From positions 40,749,249 through 40,813,248 of the forward strand of contig OZ038423.1 in NCBI GenBank assembly GCA_964036155.1: 64,000 nt of DNA, in the 5' to 3' direction. This DNA comes from Diploscapter coronatus (lineage: Eukaryota; Nematoda; Chromadorea; Rhabditida; Rhabditidae). Position 1 is the stretch's first letter. The number at the start of each line of letters is the position of its first letter. The position numbers and the translations under genes are program-made. Below, piece by piece: positions 34,168 to 45,212 of this stretch. Under the pieces are notes generated by a model. The model had not been told where the DNA came from. It saw only the letters and a program-made list of their open reading frames with translations, and did no database searches.

Positions 34168-37100
34168 ATGGATGATTTCGTTGTTTCCATCGGGGGATTG
34201 GGCGCTTACGATGCATTTCTGCAGAAGGTCAGATTTGCCTTTTATATATAATTTAATAAAGATTGAATAAAATTTCAAATAATTTTGGATGGTCTATATG
34301 GTTGCTTCTGAAAATCTCGAAATTCATTTTTGTTTTTTTTTTTCGAATCCTAACCCATAACCTCTCCCCACATTTACGCTCATTTATATCCCATATCCAC
34401 CTTTTTACGAGAAAATATGGGAGAAAGTTAGGGTAAAAGGAAAAAAGGGTGTGGAATACAGAAGTACAGGAATTCTAACTCCTTTCCTACTCCTTGCAGG
34501 TGATTGTGGATGGCAATTCGATTCTGGCAGAAATTCTCCGCTTGTCCGACTTCATTCCTCCCGATTTCCACGACCCATCCAAGTCTCGATTCAAGCAGAT
34601 TCTCATCGAGTTCTCTTATTTTTCAAAAATCGAGCAGTACGAAAGGCTGTTTGCACAGGATGAGGTAGTTTTTTTTTTTTTAACTTTCCTGTAATTTCGT
34701 TCTGTTCAGAATTTACAAGACCTGTTCTATGCCAAACACGGTCCCTTGCTGCAGCGATTCGAGCTGCTCTTTCAAACCATCGCCAATTTCATTACGAGTT
34801 TCAACGAGTAAGTTCTTGTTTCTCTACAAATTATCGTAATCTCTTCACAATTAGGTATTGCGAATCTGTAGCTAACGAGAAACGAATTGCAATTGATGCG
34901 ACATGTGAACTAGAAGCTGAATGTCTCTACACTTTAGGTATCGTGGACTTTCCAATTACTTGATCAAAATGAAAAATAACGCATTTTCAATACGCCCAAA
35001 AATAAGGAAGTATGCATAACAAACTTGTTGATTGCTTCATGCGCTCTTTCTGTGTCTCTCCTTTTCCCTACTCTTTTTATTGCAAAATCCGTAAAACAAC
35101 TTGTATGTCTGTAATTCTCACCTTATTTGTGCGCGTACAGAAAGTGCATTATTTTTCATTTTGATCAAGTAATTGGAAATCCATAATAGCAGAAATTTAG
35201 GGGAAAATTCAAATGAGATTTTGCAGGTCTGATTTTGCTGTACATTGATAAGTATTTACCGCCAACTTTACGGGAACGTATCTACGTTGCCATTTTCAGA
35301 AACAGGTACTTTTTGCATTTACATTTTTTCTGGAAGAAAATTGATCATTTTAGCGACGAAAGGAACAATGTTGAATTTCTGGCGGATTTTCTCAAATCGT
35401 CCACTTCCATTGACGATTCCCTATTCAAGCGGGCTCTCAAACATCCCGAATTCGTGTCGCTCGTCTTCAAAACACTCGAATACGAAGGAAAAGATGTGAG
35501 TTCTTTTTTAGAATTTATTCAAAGCGTTCTTGGGATTTCAGCGATCTTATCAGTTGGAAAGAACGAACGTTGATAGAGCTGAGATGCTGTTCATTTGTCT
35601 GTTTTTCGAGCCAAAAGTTCTGCATCAGGACGCTGCACAGATGAGGCGAATTGTAGAGGCACATTTCAGGGAGAAATGGGTAATTTTAGGAAATTTGATT
35701 TATTCAAATCTTCATTTTATCAAGGCTTTCTTCATTTCACAAGATCCTTCAGGTTCTTTCCCTCGGAATGGGCTTGATTGTGAATTTGCTGGATGAATGG
35801 ACGAATTACAAGGCAGCTTATGCGGCCATCTCTGGAGTGATCGACACAGTGAGAGCTAACAAGTTAGCCAACGAGCATTACATGACTCTGACTGACATCA
35901 AACTTCCACAGGTGCAATGATTTTTATTTTTCCCTTAAAACATTACTTTAGGGTCCAATTCTGCCGGCCTATTTCAATTCGAATGCAAAGCTGATTGTTA
36001 AATATAACGCTTCCATGAAATGGCTGGTGCTTCACACATGTAAGCTTTTTTCTTCGAAATTCACGTCGAATCTGAACAATGCACTGAAAAATAATAGGCA
36101 AGATGGGTTATTTGCAATTTCCCCATACTAGAATTAACTCCTGTTTTCCTTAGAATATTCAAATTGAATGTTTTAGGCGATAAATGCAGTCGTCGCGGCC
36201 TTCAAATTCGTATTTCAATGGAAGCAACGAGTCGATATGACAGAAATGCACTCAATGTGATGCTGAATGTGGCCAAATTCGAAATGGACTATATCAAGGT
36301 GTGGAATAAGAAATTACAAAAGTCATGATTTCTATAAAATGAAATAATTATTGTCCTCTCCCTTAACAATACATGCTTTTTTCTCTCCATTTTCTTTACA
36401 CTCTAACGGAGAAGGATAAATAGCATGGGAAATTTGAGACAGAAAAGATGTTTCTATCGTTGAAGGATTAGACGTAGTGACAGTGCATAAGTCTCAATTG
36501 GTTAATTTATTAGGCATACCGAGATGCTCTGCAAAATCGTGAAGAGACCATAAAGAGGTTTGTTGATGAAACTGCTCAAATATTCGGAGAAATCGCGGCT
36601 ATTTTCAATCAGGAAATCGCTTCGTTGAAAGTCTCAAAGAGAAGTGAATTTTGCCTTCTTTCGTTTTGGTGAAAAGATCGATTGTTTCAGCAAAACTGCA
36701 CGATTGGTTCACGTTGTTGAAGAAAACGATAGAAGAAATGGAGAAGGACTCGGACAAGAATGTCGAGTTGATTCAGCAAATAAAGAGGAGAATTGCACAG
36801 GTTGCTTTTTCTCATCCAATTTCCTTGCAAAAGTGAACTAGAGAGTTTAGGTCGGGGAAATGTTGGATCTTCGGAATAATTATGCTATTGCTCAGTATCT
36901 AGAAAAGGTAGGAATAAGATAATTGCAGAAAATAAACTTTGAAACTCAGGTGAACAGTTTGCTGGACTCCCTGGCTTCCGTATCGATGCTCTCAGAAAGT
37001 GCGATTTGCGCAGTGGAAGAATCGTCGAATGCATCCTATATGTGGGGGTTGCTCGGTATGGTTTTTAATTCTTGGATTATCTTCATCCTCAATTCGAGGA

Positions 37101-39421
37101 AAGGGTTTTGTGAAATGAATCAAGCGGATACTTGTTTTACCATGAAGCGATTTGTTCATTTTAACTCCTTCACTTTCTCGTGCAAAACGATGAAGAGAAG
37201 AAAGACAATGCCATAATAGGCTATCGATGATTACCCGATAAAACGATAATAATTCCTTTCAGATTCATGGACGCCCCGAATTCAGAATCGTCTCTTGAAA
37301 TCATCAACTTCCCAGCCTGTGAGGACGCTCTTCTACAAGCTCTCTCTGGCGATAACCATTGCGGAGAGGAGACTGCAGGACGGGGAAACTGTCAGGTGAT
37401 TGCTCTTTCATTCATCACGTTCATCGCATTCAATGTCTAACATCCAGATTGATATCACGCGCTTATTCATTCTATTTGGAGCGACGTCTGCGAGCCATTC
37501 TCCAATCGATTCCTCAACACCTCTTTCGAATTCTTCACGATACAGTAATCCCTGTTCTACGCAAGAAATGGCCTCAATATTTGGACAAGAAGGAGGCGAG
37601 ATATTTTTTTTGAAGAAATACATTTTTTTCTTCAAAATTTAGGTGAAAGAATTGGCAAACTTCGAGGAGAATTTCAAATTGTCTGAAGCGGCCTTCACAA
37701 TTTCAAATATGAGCGTGGGAATCTCGAGAATGACCCTGAAGAAATTGGGAACGATTGAAGTCAACCCTAGGGTTTGTCAAACATTTAAGAAATTTTTGAA
37801 ACCTTTATTTTTAGGAATTGCTAGAAGCTGGAATTCGCAGAGAATTGGCAGTGGAGCTGCCAAAGACATTAGCAGTCAATCCGAAATGGAATAATTTGTC
37901 AGGTAAATTTAATTCTCGAGAAAAAATAGAAGGAGAAATCATCTTTAGTAGCCCTTTCATCCCTGACTGACAATCTGCTTCGTCTTCACGAGGGCTTCAT
38001 TTACATGTGCGATCACATGGATGTGAATGGACATGAGATTTGGAGGGAAGAAACGCAGAATTTGCTCGAACAATTGGTAGATGAACGATTGGAGAGAGAT
38101 GTGAGTGATTTGCTTTGGGAATGTGAAATATGTAGAGATACCACTTGATAGCATACGGCTGATATTGGAAAAGATAAATATCCTGAAAAGCCATTGATAT
38201 ACAATATACTTTATTAACACGCCTGAAATCGAATAAATCCTTTTCAGAACAATTCAAAGAAAACGGCGACCAATTTCTTCGATGCGATCGTGGATCTGCT
38301 CTACAAAAACACGAATCCTAAGTAAGACATATTTTTGACTTTTCTAAAACTACGACTGAGCATTTAGCACTTGTCGATACATGGCAAATGAGCTGGAGTG
38401 GAAGGATGCAAAGACGAAGGCACAGATGCTGACTCCGCTCGAACTGAATGCTATTGAAAATCTCCTTCCTTGCTACTTGATCTCCTCCATCGACAAAATC
38501 CTTGCAACTGATCTCGAATCGACGTGTTTTGGTAAGCTAGCTCTCATCGATTATGAACCATGTTGATGTTTTTTACAGCTACTCTTCGGGATTTCCGATC
38601 AGTGATGTCGTCGATAGGTCAAGCTTATGTCAATCAAGAGTTATTCAACTCTCCAACTTGGGAAGCCATCAACAAAACTATGCAGGCACAGCAGCAGATA
38701 TTCACAGCTAGCATTGCAAAGGTTAGAGAGTTCCATTCAAGAAAAGTTAAACTTCTCCGAGAAAAGTAAAATAACTAAAGTCCTTTCTTGAGTATGAACT
38801 AGTTTTCTTTCAGATTGGACAGATAACTCTGTTGAGGCGAGAAATGGCGTTTTCAAAGAGGATATCATGCAGAAGAACCTGTGAAACTTTGTTTCTATCG
38901 CTGAAGGCATACAACAAGTAGGATATTTATAGATTTAGTTAAATGCATAAGTGAGTGGGGACCAATTCAATTTAGACAGCTGGTATCAAATCCATCCGAA
39001 CTGCCAGAAGATGCTCCTAATCTGGCAGAATTGTTCAAGCAATGCGGTCTCTTTTCCCCGGAATTACAAATTCTTGATGCACAGACCTCGATCGCATCCG
39101 TCAAAATCACTCTGCCTCTGTTTTCGTTGCTTATCACCAACTTATCCAAATTTGAAGGTACAATTCATTTTCTGGCTGAATTATAATCAAAAGCAATGTA
39201 CAAAAAAGTAATGAAGATCACCATCTTTAGGCACGAAGAAGGACTCTGTCTGTGAAGTGTCCTTTCTGGTTGGAGCCCTGTTCTGCCTGAAACAGACCAA
39301 CGAAGTGGCTGATTTCTCGATTGCACTCGAACTGCACCAATCGAGTCAGGCAATGTTGCCCAAGAAATATCAAATCGACATGCAGAAGACTCTCCAGAAA
39401 ATCGACATTATCTTCTCGTGA
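34168..39421 (+). CDS. strumpellin, WASH complex subunit 5
   Basis: Scaffold subunit of the pentameric WASH complex, which activates Arp2/3 on endosomes for cargo sorting. Twenty-five exons: 34168-34227, 34500-34664, 34710-34807, 34855-34937, 35227-35305, 35354-35495, 35542-35679, 35753-35911, 35952-36039, 36177-36298, 36514-36643, 36691-36800, 36851-36907, 36950-37055, 37263-37395, 37448-37595, 37643-37771, 37815-37902, 37949-38100, 38248-38321, 38368-38531, 38579-38721, 38814-38917, 38976-39157, 39231-39421; 1,014 aa against about 1,159 in human. The start DGNSILAEILRLSDFIP matches the strumpellin N-terminus. MRRIVEAHFREKWVLSLGMG, ELLEAGIRRELA and IGQITLLRREMAFS are further colinear blocks, and the C-terminal EVSFLVGALFCLKQ fits the family end. 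Mostly helical, no membrane segment. Intron 4 is largely a fold-back element; intron 16 (37596-37642) is GC-AG. The orthologue is clear; shortening is spread over loops. Confidence 0.95.
34939..35188. repeat. fold-back (MITE-like) element in strumpellin intron 4
   Basis: Left arm 34939-34991 and right arm 35136-35188 are near-perfect reverse complements over about 45 bases; the core CCAATTACTTGATCAAAATG is identical on both sides. The outer ends read TAT...GG, compatible with insertion at TA. The centre is about 145 bases of AT-rich, non-coding sequence. It occupies 250 of the intron's 289 bases. Confidence 0.8.
37596..37642 (+). other. 47-base GC-AG intron with internal hairpin
   Basis: Strumpellin intron 16. 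The exon ends GAG and the intron begins GCGAGA; no GT donor near it keeps the frame. Homology supports the join (LDKKE to VKELANF). Inside, TTTGAAGAAA (37609-37618) is a perfect inverted repeat of TTTCTTCAAA (37627-37636). Confidence 0.7.
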
Positions 39422-39503
39422 ATCTCCTTATTGTTTTGAAAAAAACGGAGTATGTAAATTTGTGATAACAGAACGATTCGTGTAATTTAAAGGTTTTGAC
39501 GAG

Positions 39504-39509
39504 AATAAA
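39504..39509 (+). terminator. probable polyadenylation signal of strumpellin
   Basis: AATAAA 83 bases after the strumpellin stop codon on the same strand. Confidence 0.5.
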
Positions 39510-40370
39510 TTATTTAAGGATTGAAAGAAATAGCAAATGTAATCAAGTGATAACACAAGCAACTCGATGCCACACCTCTCCTTCCCTTCACTCTTTCCTT
39601 CTTCCTTTTCTTTGCTATTGCTTTCGTCTCTTCATATGCTTACTATTTTTGGGGGTTGAACCTAAGACAGGAGAGTTGCAAAGAGTGCAGTATCTACTTC
39701 CTCAGACCATAATATGTATTGAAAATGCTGTGTTTCCTAACTCTTGTTTTCCATTATATGAGAAGCGAATATTTTTCAGAAATGAATACTCACCAGATTT
39801 TTCATCTAATATTGTCATCGTCAAATATCAAATATATGTTACTTGATAATAAGTTTTCAGAAAAAAAACTGAAGATAACAATAACTTTACCCTTTATCAA
39901 TAAAATTTATAATGAGTGAAAGGTACGATCTGATTTCCAATTAGTATGCAGTTATTTGGTAGCCATTTGAAATATTCACTAAAGAGATCTATCATTTTTA
40001 TTAAGTTCGGTGTTTTGTGTTTAGATTTACAGACATATTTATTATTTATGAAAAACAACTATTTTTCGCAGCATATCATATGAGCTGATATTTTATATTC
40101 TAAATATCATTTATGCAGGTGCAGAGAATTAAAACAAGGAAATTCAAGTTAAAAATAATTTTTACTAGCAAATGAATGAAATTGATATTTTAAATAGACT
40201 AATATACGAAAAATGACGAATTTTCAGATACTCACAAAGTGATTTTAATAGGATAATTGGTGTACGTAGACTGTATTCTGACACCAGTAATGTATCAATT
40301 TTATCTTACAAGATAAGATGCTAAACTTTGATGTCAGCTATCTTCGAATATAATGAACAAAACCAATGTT

Positions 40371-40376
40371 TTTATT
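40371..40376 (-). terminator. possible polyadenylation signal of the orphan seven-helix gene
   Basis: AATAAA on the minus strand, about 170 bases beyond the stop codon at 40545. Confidence 0.35.
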
Positions 40377-40544
40377 GAACATTCGACAAATTAGACAATT
40401 TAGGAATGCAGTTGAATTGATAAAATAAAATGAATAAATCAATTTAATTAAGAAAAAATTAAGCAATCGTGAGCTGTATAAACTTTGTCTATACATATAG
40501 AACGTTTTTCATATTCTACCATTATTTCAGATCAATCTTTTGGC

Positions 40545-43338
40545 TCATGATGATAAAATACTATTCGCCTGTAGTTGCTCCGGACGATGAGGTGTAACTC
40601 CAATAACTTTGACTAATGCTTTTTTAATCGGTGATATAGTGTTGCTCTTCTAAAATTATCCCTTTTTACATGCATATACACATAAACTACCTCGACCAAT
40701 CCTCTCACTAAGAAAAACAAGGGAATTATTTGGAAGCATGGTCCATATAGGGAAAGAATTTTAGCAATAAGCTGAAAGTTTTTTAAGTGCTTTCTTGGTA
40801 GAAAATTTAACTTATTCTAGTGTGGATCCATTTCTTATGCTAGAAAAGTATACTGCTCAAGGTTTATTCAGAAAGCAATTCCTAATTTTACAGTTGCTCT
40901 TTCTAAGCACATAGCGCGAAAGGAGTACTTTTGGTTTCTCAAAGCACGATTAGCCGAGTTCTATTCTCAAGAATGCAAAGTAATATTCATGTGCCTTCTA
41001 TCCGACGCAAAAATTATTATCGTTATGTAAATAATGGTAAGGTCGAAGGATTCACTATTTCGAACGTTCCTTTAGGATTTCTCAGCGCACATTTTCAGGA
41101 TATATGTTGGTAAAACAGGCCTTTCCATTTCTTTTGTCAGTTAATATGAAAATGTTATTAATAATGCTTACCTGTATATAACCTATCACATCGTTTAACC
41201 AAGGTGCATCATCGCTCCAACATATATCTAAAGTATTCTAGTAAGTTCTCTCAAACTTCTAACTTTGAAGCTATGAAACTAGTTAATTTATGCTATTTTT
41301 CGTTGAATCGCGAACAATTTTCTCATTGTTTCAAACAAATTCTTTCGATCCTACCGTTCTTTTGGGTAAGAGTGTTTTAAAATATATCGAATCTCTTGAC
41401 TTTGTTCTGTTTGTAAATAAACAAAGAGACATTATGTAGTGGTTTATACAAGGGGACAAAATAGCTTAGGAATTATAAGTTTCATTTAAATTGTCTTTGA
41501 ATAAGTCATTTCGTACTCGCTGTAACGAATCTCGGCATTTTAAACCAGAGATTGGTTATAAATATAAACGAATGTGTGATTTGATGTATTAACCAGGTTT
41601 GAGAAATCAATTATTTACACAGATTCGTCCTCTTAACAGACTCATTACATATGAAAAAATGAATACAACGAAAACATAATTAATTTTGCACAACATGTTT
41701 AAGATATCGAAGTTAAAAGATTGAGAAAACATCTTACTTATAGATTCTTGTTTCTGATTGTCCCAAACAAAGCAAAAAATATATAGGTTAGCAATATTTA
41801 AATCATTTGTTATCACTTCGCATACAATCTAAACGTTATACATATTCATTTTCAACATAATATGGTGCAATATTGACCGGGCTAACTTACATACGCTATT
41901 AGGTATCGATTTAAGCGTCGTTCAGAATTTCTTGTACTTTGGCTCAGATTGCCATACGAATTAAAACACCGCTTTAGGTGAATAAACGCGGCAACGCTAA
42001 TTATCGTCTGAGCATAACTTGTTATGACCGGAACTATTGTAGAGTAAAGACTCTAAAAATTATCTACATAATTGACATTAATCATTTTTATTTTGATAAT
42101 ATTCGTTTAGCTTACATTCCATCGATAAAGAGCCATTACATATAATCGTATATCAGCAATATTAACAATTTGATATTCGTTCAGCCAGCCAATTGCAAAA
42201 GAAATTAGTCCGCCGATACAGCCAAAAATAATATGAAATCCGGCCAATATCCAAAATATAATGGGAAATAGCTTAGTTATTTTTTCGTCACGGTGACTAA
42301 ATTAAATCATTTTGTATCAAAACTGGCATATGCACGTGGAAGAATTTCTAACAGTGAAAACTCTCTAGCTCTATATATCGTAACTGCAGCCGAAACGAAT
42401 CTTATGGCCATCAGTAACCATGTATCTTGAAGAGTAGTAAATAAACCAAGCAATAATTCCTACAATTCCATTTGTCAGCTGTCAATGCAAAATTTTGACT
42501 ATATTAGATTTAAGTCAACTTTATATGTCAAATAAATTTAAAATAAAGTGGTATTTTAGTTATTTGGAAAAGTTGCGACAGAAAAGTAGAGACATTATGG
42601 CGAAATAATGTATGGAAAACTACAATAATACGATCCATACTATTTCACAAAATGTTGACACTTTTCTGTAACAACGTAGATGATATTTTAAACGATTCAC
42701 TTAAACTGGAGATAAATATTGATTAATACACGTGGCTAAAATTTAAAATTACGTTACATCGAATCTTTTATAGTCTTGGCAGCAAAAGTGCAAAGTTTCA
42801 CGATAGATAAAAAACGAATTCTAAAGTATTATCATGCTTCAATGCATATATTGGAAATTACATCATAAAAATAATAATAGTATAAAACTTACCATTATCA
42901 ATGAACAGATAAAAAGGAGAATATATAGAATGAGCAAGATGGCTATTAATTTTTCAAATTGTGAAAAATTTCCACGTTTTCGAAATAACCGATACATCAT
43001 AAATATGTCGATTAAAATCGGAATTAATGTAATGCTATTAGAAATGGCCATGATTTGAGACGCTATAAATGAAGTTATTTTTTGAAGATAACATCGATAT
43101 AAAACTATTTAACTAACTTGAACGAAAGTTATCTGGATAAAATATATTTTTCTGCGCAACGATGAATTTGTAAAGTAATGTATCTGATGCTAACAATTCT
43201 AAAATAGTAAATCGTTACCGAGGTTTATAAAAAAGCAATGCAGAATAGTATGTAAGAATAGGTAAACTGAAAAATTAATTCACCTTCACAAAAGTCATAA
43301 TCCTGTGCAAAAGGCGTAGATTCATTGCACCAAGACAT
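40545..43338 (-). CDS. orphan seven-transmembrane protein, family not recognised
   Basis: Thirteen small exons that join in phase throughout: 43338-43284, 43266-43219, 43198-43118, 43062-42893, 42820-42753, 42665-42641 (25 bases), 42459-42353, 42296-42116, 42052-41891, 41828-41738, 41227-41172, 40771-40691, 40649-40545; 409 aa. Acceptors are TTTCAG/TTTTAG types and most donors are GTAAGx. The N-terminus begins MSWCNESTPF with an N-glycosylation site, after an acceptor six bases upstream. Seven hydrophobic stretches follow: ISNSITLIPILIDIFMMYRL, LIAILLILYILLFICSLIM, DTWLLMAIRFVSAAVTIYRA, IFWILAGFHIIFGCIGGLI, STIVPVITSYAQTIISVAAF, YIVCEVITNDLNIANLYIFC and YGPCFQIIPLFFLVRGLVE. The last loop holds NICWSDDAPWLND, and the tail is basic (KSNTISPIKKALVKVIG). 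The shape is GPCR-like, but no family motif (DRY, NPxxY, Sra/Str marks) was found. Codons are far more AT-rich than in neighbouring genes. An alternative C-terminal exon is described under findings. Confidence 0.72.
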
Positions 43339-45212
43339 TCGATTCTGCGAATTATTTCTCTTAATAATAAATCCGTAGAATAACAATTTGGGAAAAATGA
43401 TCCCAATACAGTACGATTTAGAAAGGGTAGCGCTTTCGAAACAAAAATGGAAAAATTTGAAATGGGCCTAGTAACAGTGCAAGACGTTGTTTAGGCAATT
43501 AGCTCTGTATTTATAGTACTCGCTTAGACGAGACTTTTCAGATAATTAAAAATTGCACCTGCGTTAAGATTTATTTCCCAGTTCAAAAATTAATTAGTTG
43601 GAAATTAGATCATGTGCTGAAATCGTGCATAACTCATCATCAGGGTTGTTTACGGTGCAGTTAATTTTTATTGGGATGTGATGCGGGCAGTGTGGGATTT
43701 TTGGAAAAACTTGCAGTGCGCCATCTCACTGCACCGCCAACATTCCTGCCCATCATATGAATTTTAAAATAGTAATTCTATGCACAAAATAATTTTATCA
43801 TTATCTATGAGATGTGTATCAAGATCTCTATGAGTTCCTTACAACTATGAAGAATATCGTGATACGGTATGATATCGGTAATCTGTGAACAGCGAAGTCT
43901 CATCATTTCCTGTGTTCATTGTAAACATGCATAATTGTTGCTCTAATGATGGCTTTGGATTTGTCACGATACGATCATTCGAACTTCAATTATACTCTAT
44001 TATAAATGATAAAACTGTTTCCTGTGCCCTTCGCGAAAAGGAGAAGTGCGAAGCGCATCGCGTTCCCATGCGTGCGGAATACCTTTGAAAACATATCAAT
44101 TTTAACGCATTCAAATAAACATTTACATTTGAAACATTTATTGAAACACTATATTTCATAGATATAATAATTTTAGCCAATTAACAATTCGAATAATTCT
44201 TTGCACATCAAATGAAGCACACCGAATTGCGATGAAATCATTGAAATTTAAAATTCTATGTCATAAATGGAAGTAGCATAATTTTCTATAGGCAAACATG
44301 CACATAGTTGTTTAAAATAGCTTTATAAATCGTTTTCATCAATTATCGTACTCAAAAATGAATAGAATTGTGAAAATGATTCACAATCAATAGGAATTAT
44401 AGCATTTGAATTGAAGTTTTAAAGGCATCAACATCAAATTATTATTGCGGGCAATTGATTAGAGCTGTTAAACCAGGATGAATCACACTGAAAAATCAAT
44501 GAAAAATGAATACACCAAAATTTGGTAGTGAAGAATAAAATAAAAATGACCAACAAAGACATCACTGATTTATGCACAAATTATTGCTAACGTCGATGAT
44601 TGTGAAGTGACGTAGAGAGTGGCGACTTTGCAAGGCAATACTGAAGAAAGTGCAAGTACCATTAGATTATTATGACGAGAACATGAGAAATACTGAATAC
44701 TGAATTGAATGAACTGAATGAAATGAAATGACATGATTATCGAATATGGAGAAGTTATGGACTGTAAAGTCAAGAAATAGAACTCTAAAATTTAATCAAT
44801 GAATGAGTAAAATTCTAAAATAAATTTTGTAGAATGGTAAAACGATCTGAGATCACGATAAATAGATTATTGACTATTACTGATAAATATTTCCCACAAA
44901 AGGAAAACTTCATCATCATAAGAAACATTAAAGCTGCTTGAAGATATTTACGAATAAATAATAAAGTTGAAAATCAACTATGAAATCAAAAATAGTAAAG
45001 TCATGGTGAAATGACGAGAGAATGCAATTGACACTGAAACTGAATGTTATGAAAGCATGGGATCAACGAGATAGATTGAAGTCGAGTCTGAAATACTGAA
45101 AACGTGGCAACTAAACTAGCATAAAATTCTGGTGTCATCCTTCACGAATTTGAAATTTGTCATTTGAAAGAAACCAATTGTGTTTCCAGATGCGAATACA
45201 AATGTATCAGAA
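43339..45212. other. AT-rich intergenic region
   Basis: Between the stop codon of the ZFHX gene and the start of the orphan seven-helix gene, both on the minus strand. It should hold the ZFHX 3' UTR and the promoter of the seven-helix gene. No coding exon, tRNA or clear repeat was seen. Confidence 0.5.

Larger units (their letters stand above)
39422..40544. other. convergent AT-rich intergenic region
   Basis: Lies between strumpellin (+) and the orphan seven-helix gene (-), which converge. It should hold both 3' UTRs. A plus-strand 116-codon open frame (39496-39846) has no recognisable domain and is not called. Otherwise nothing seen. Confidence 0.5.
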
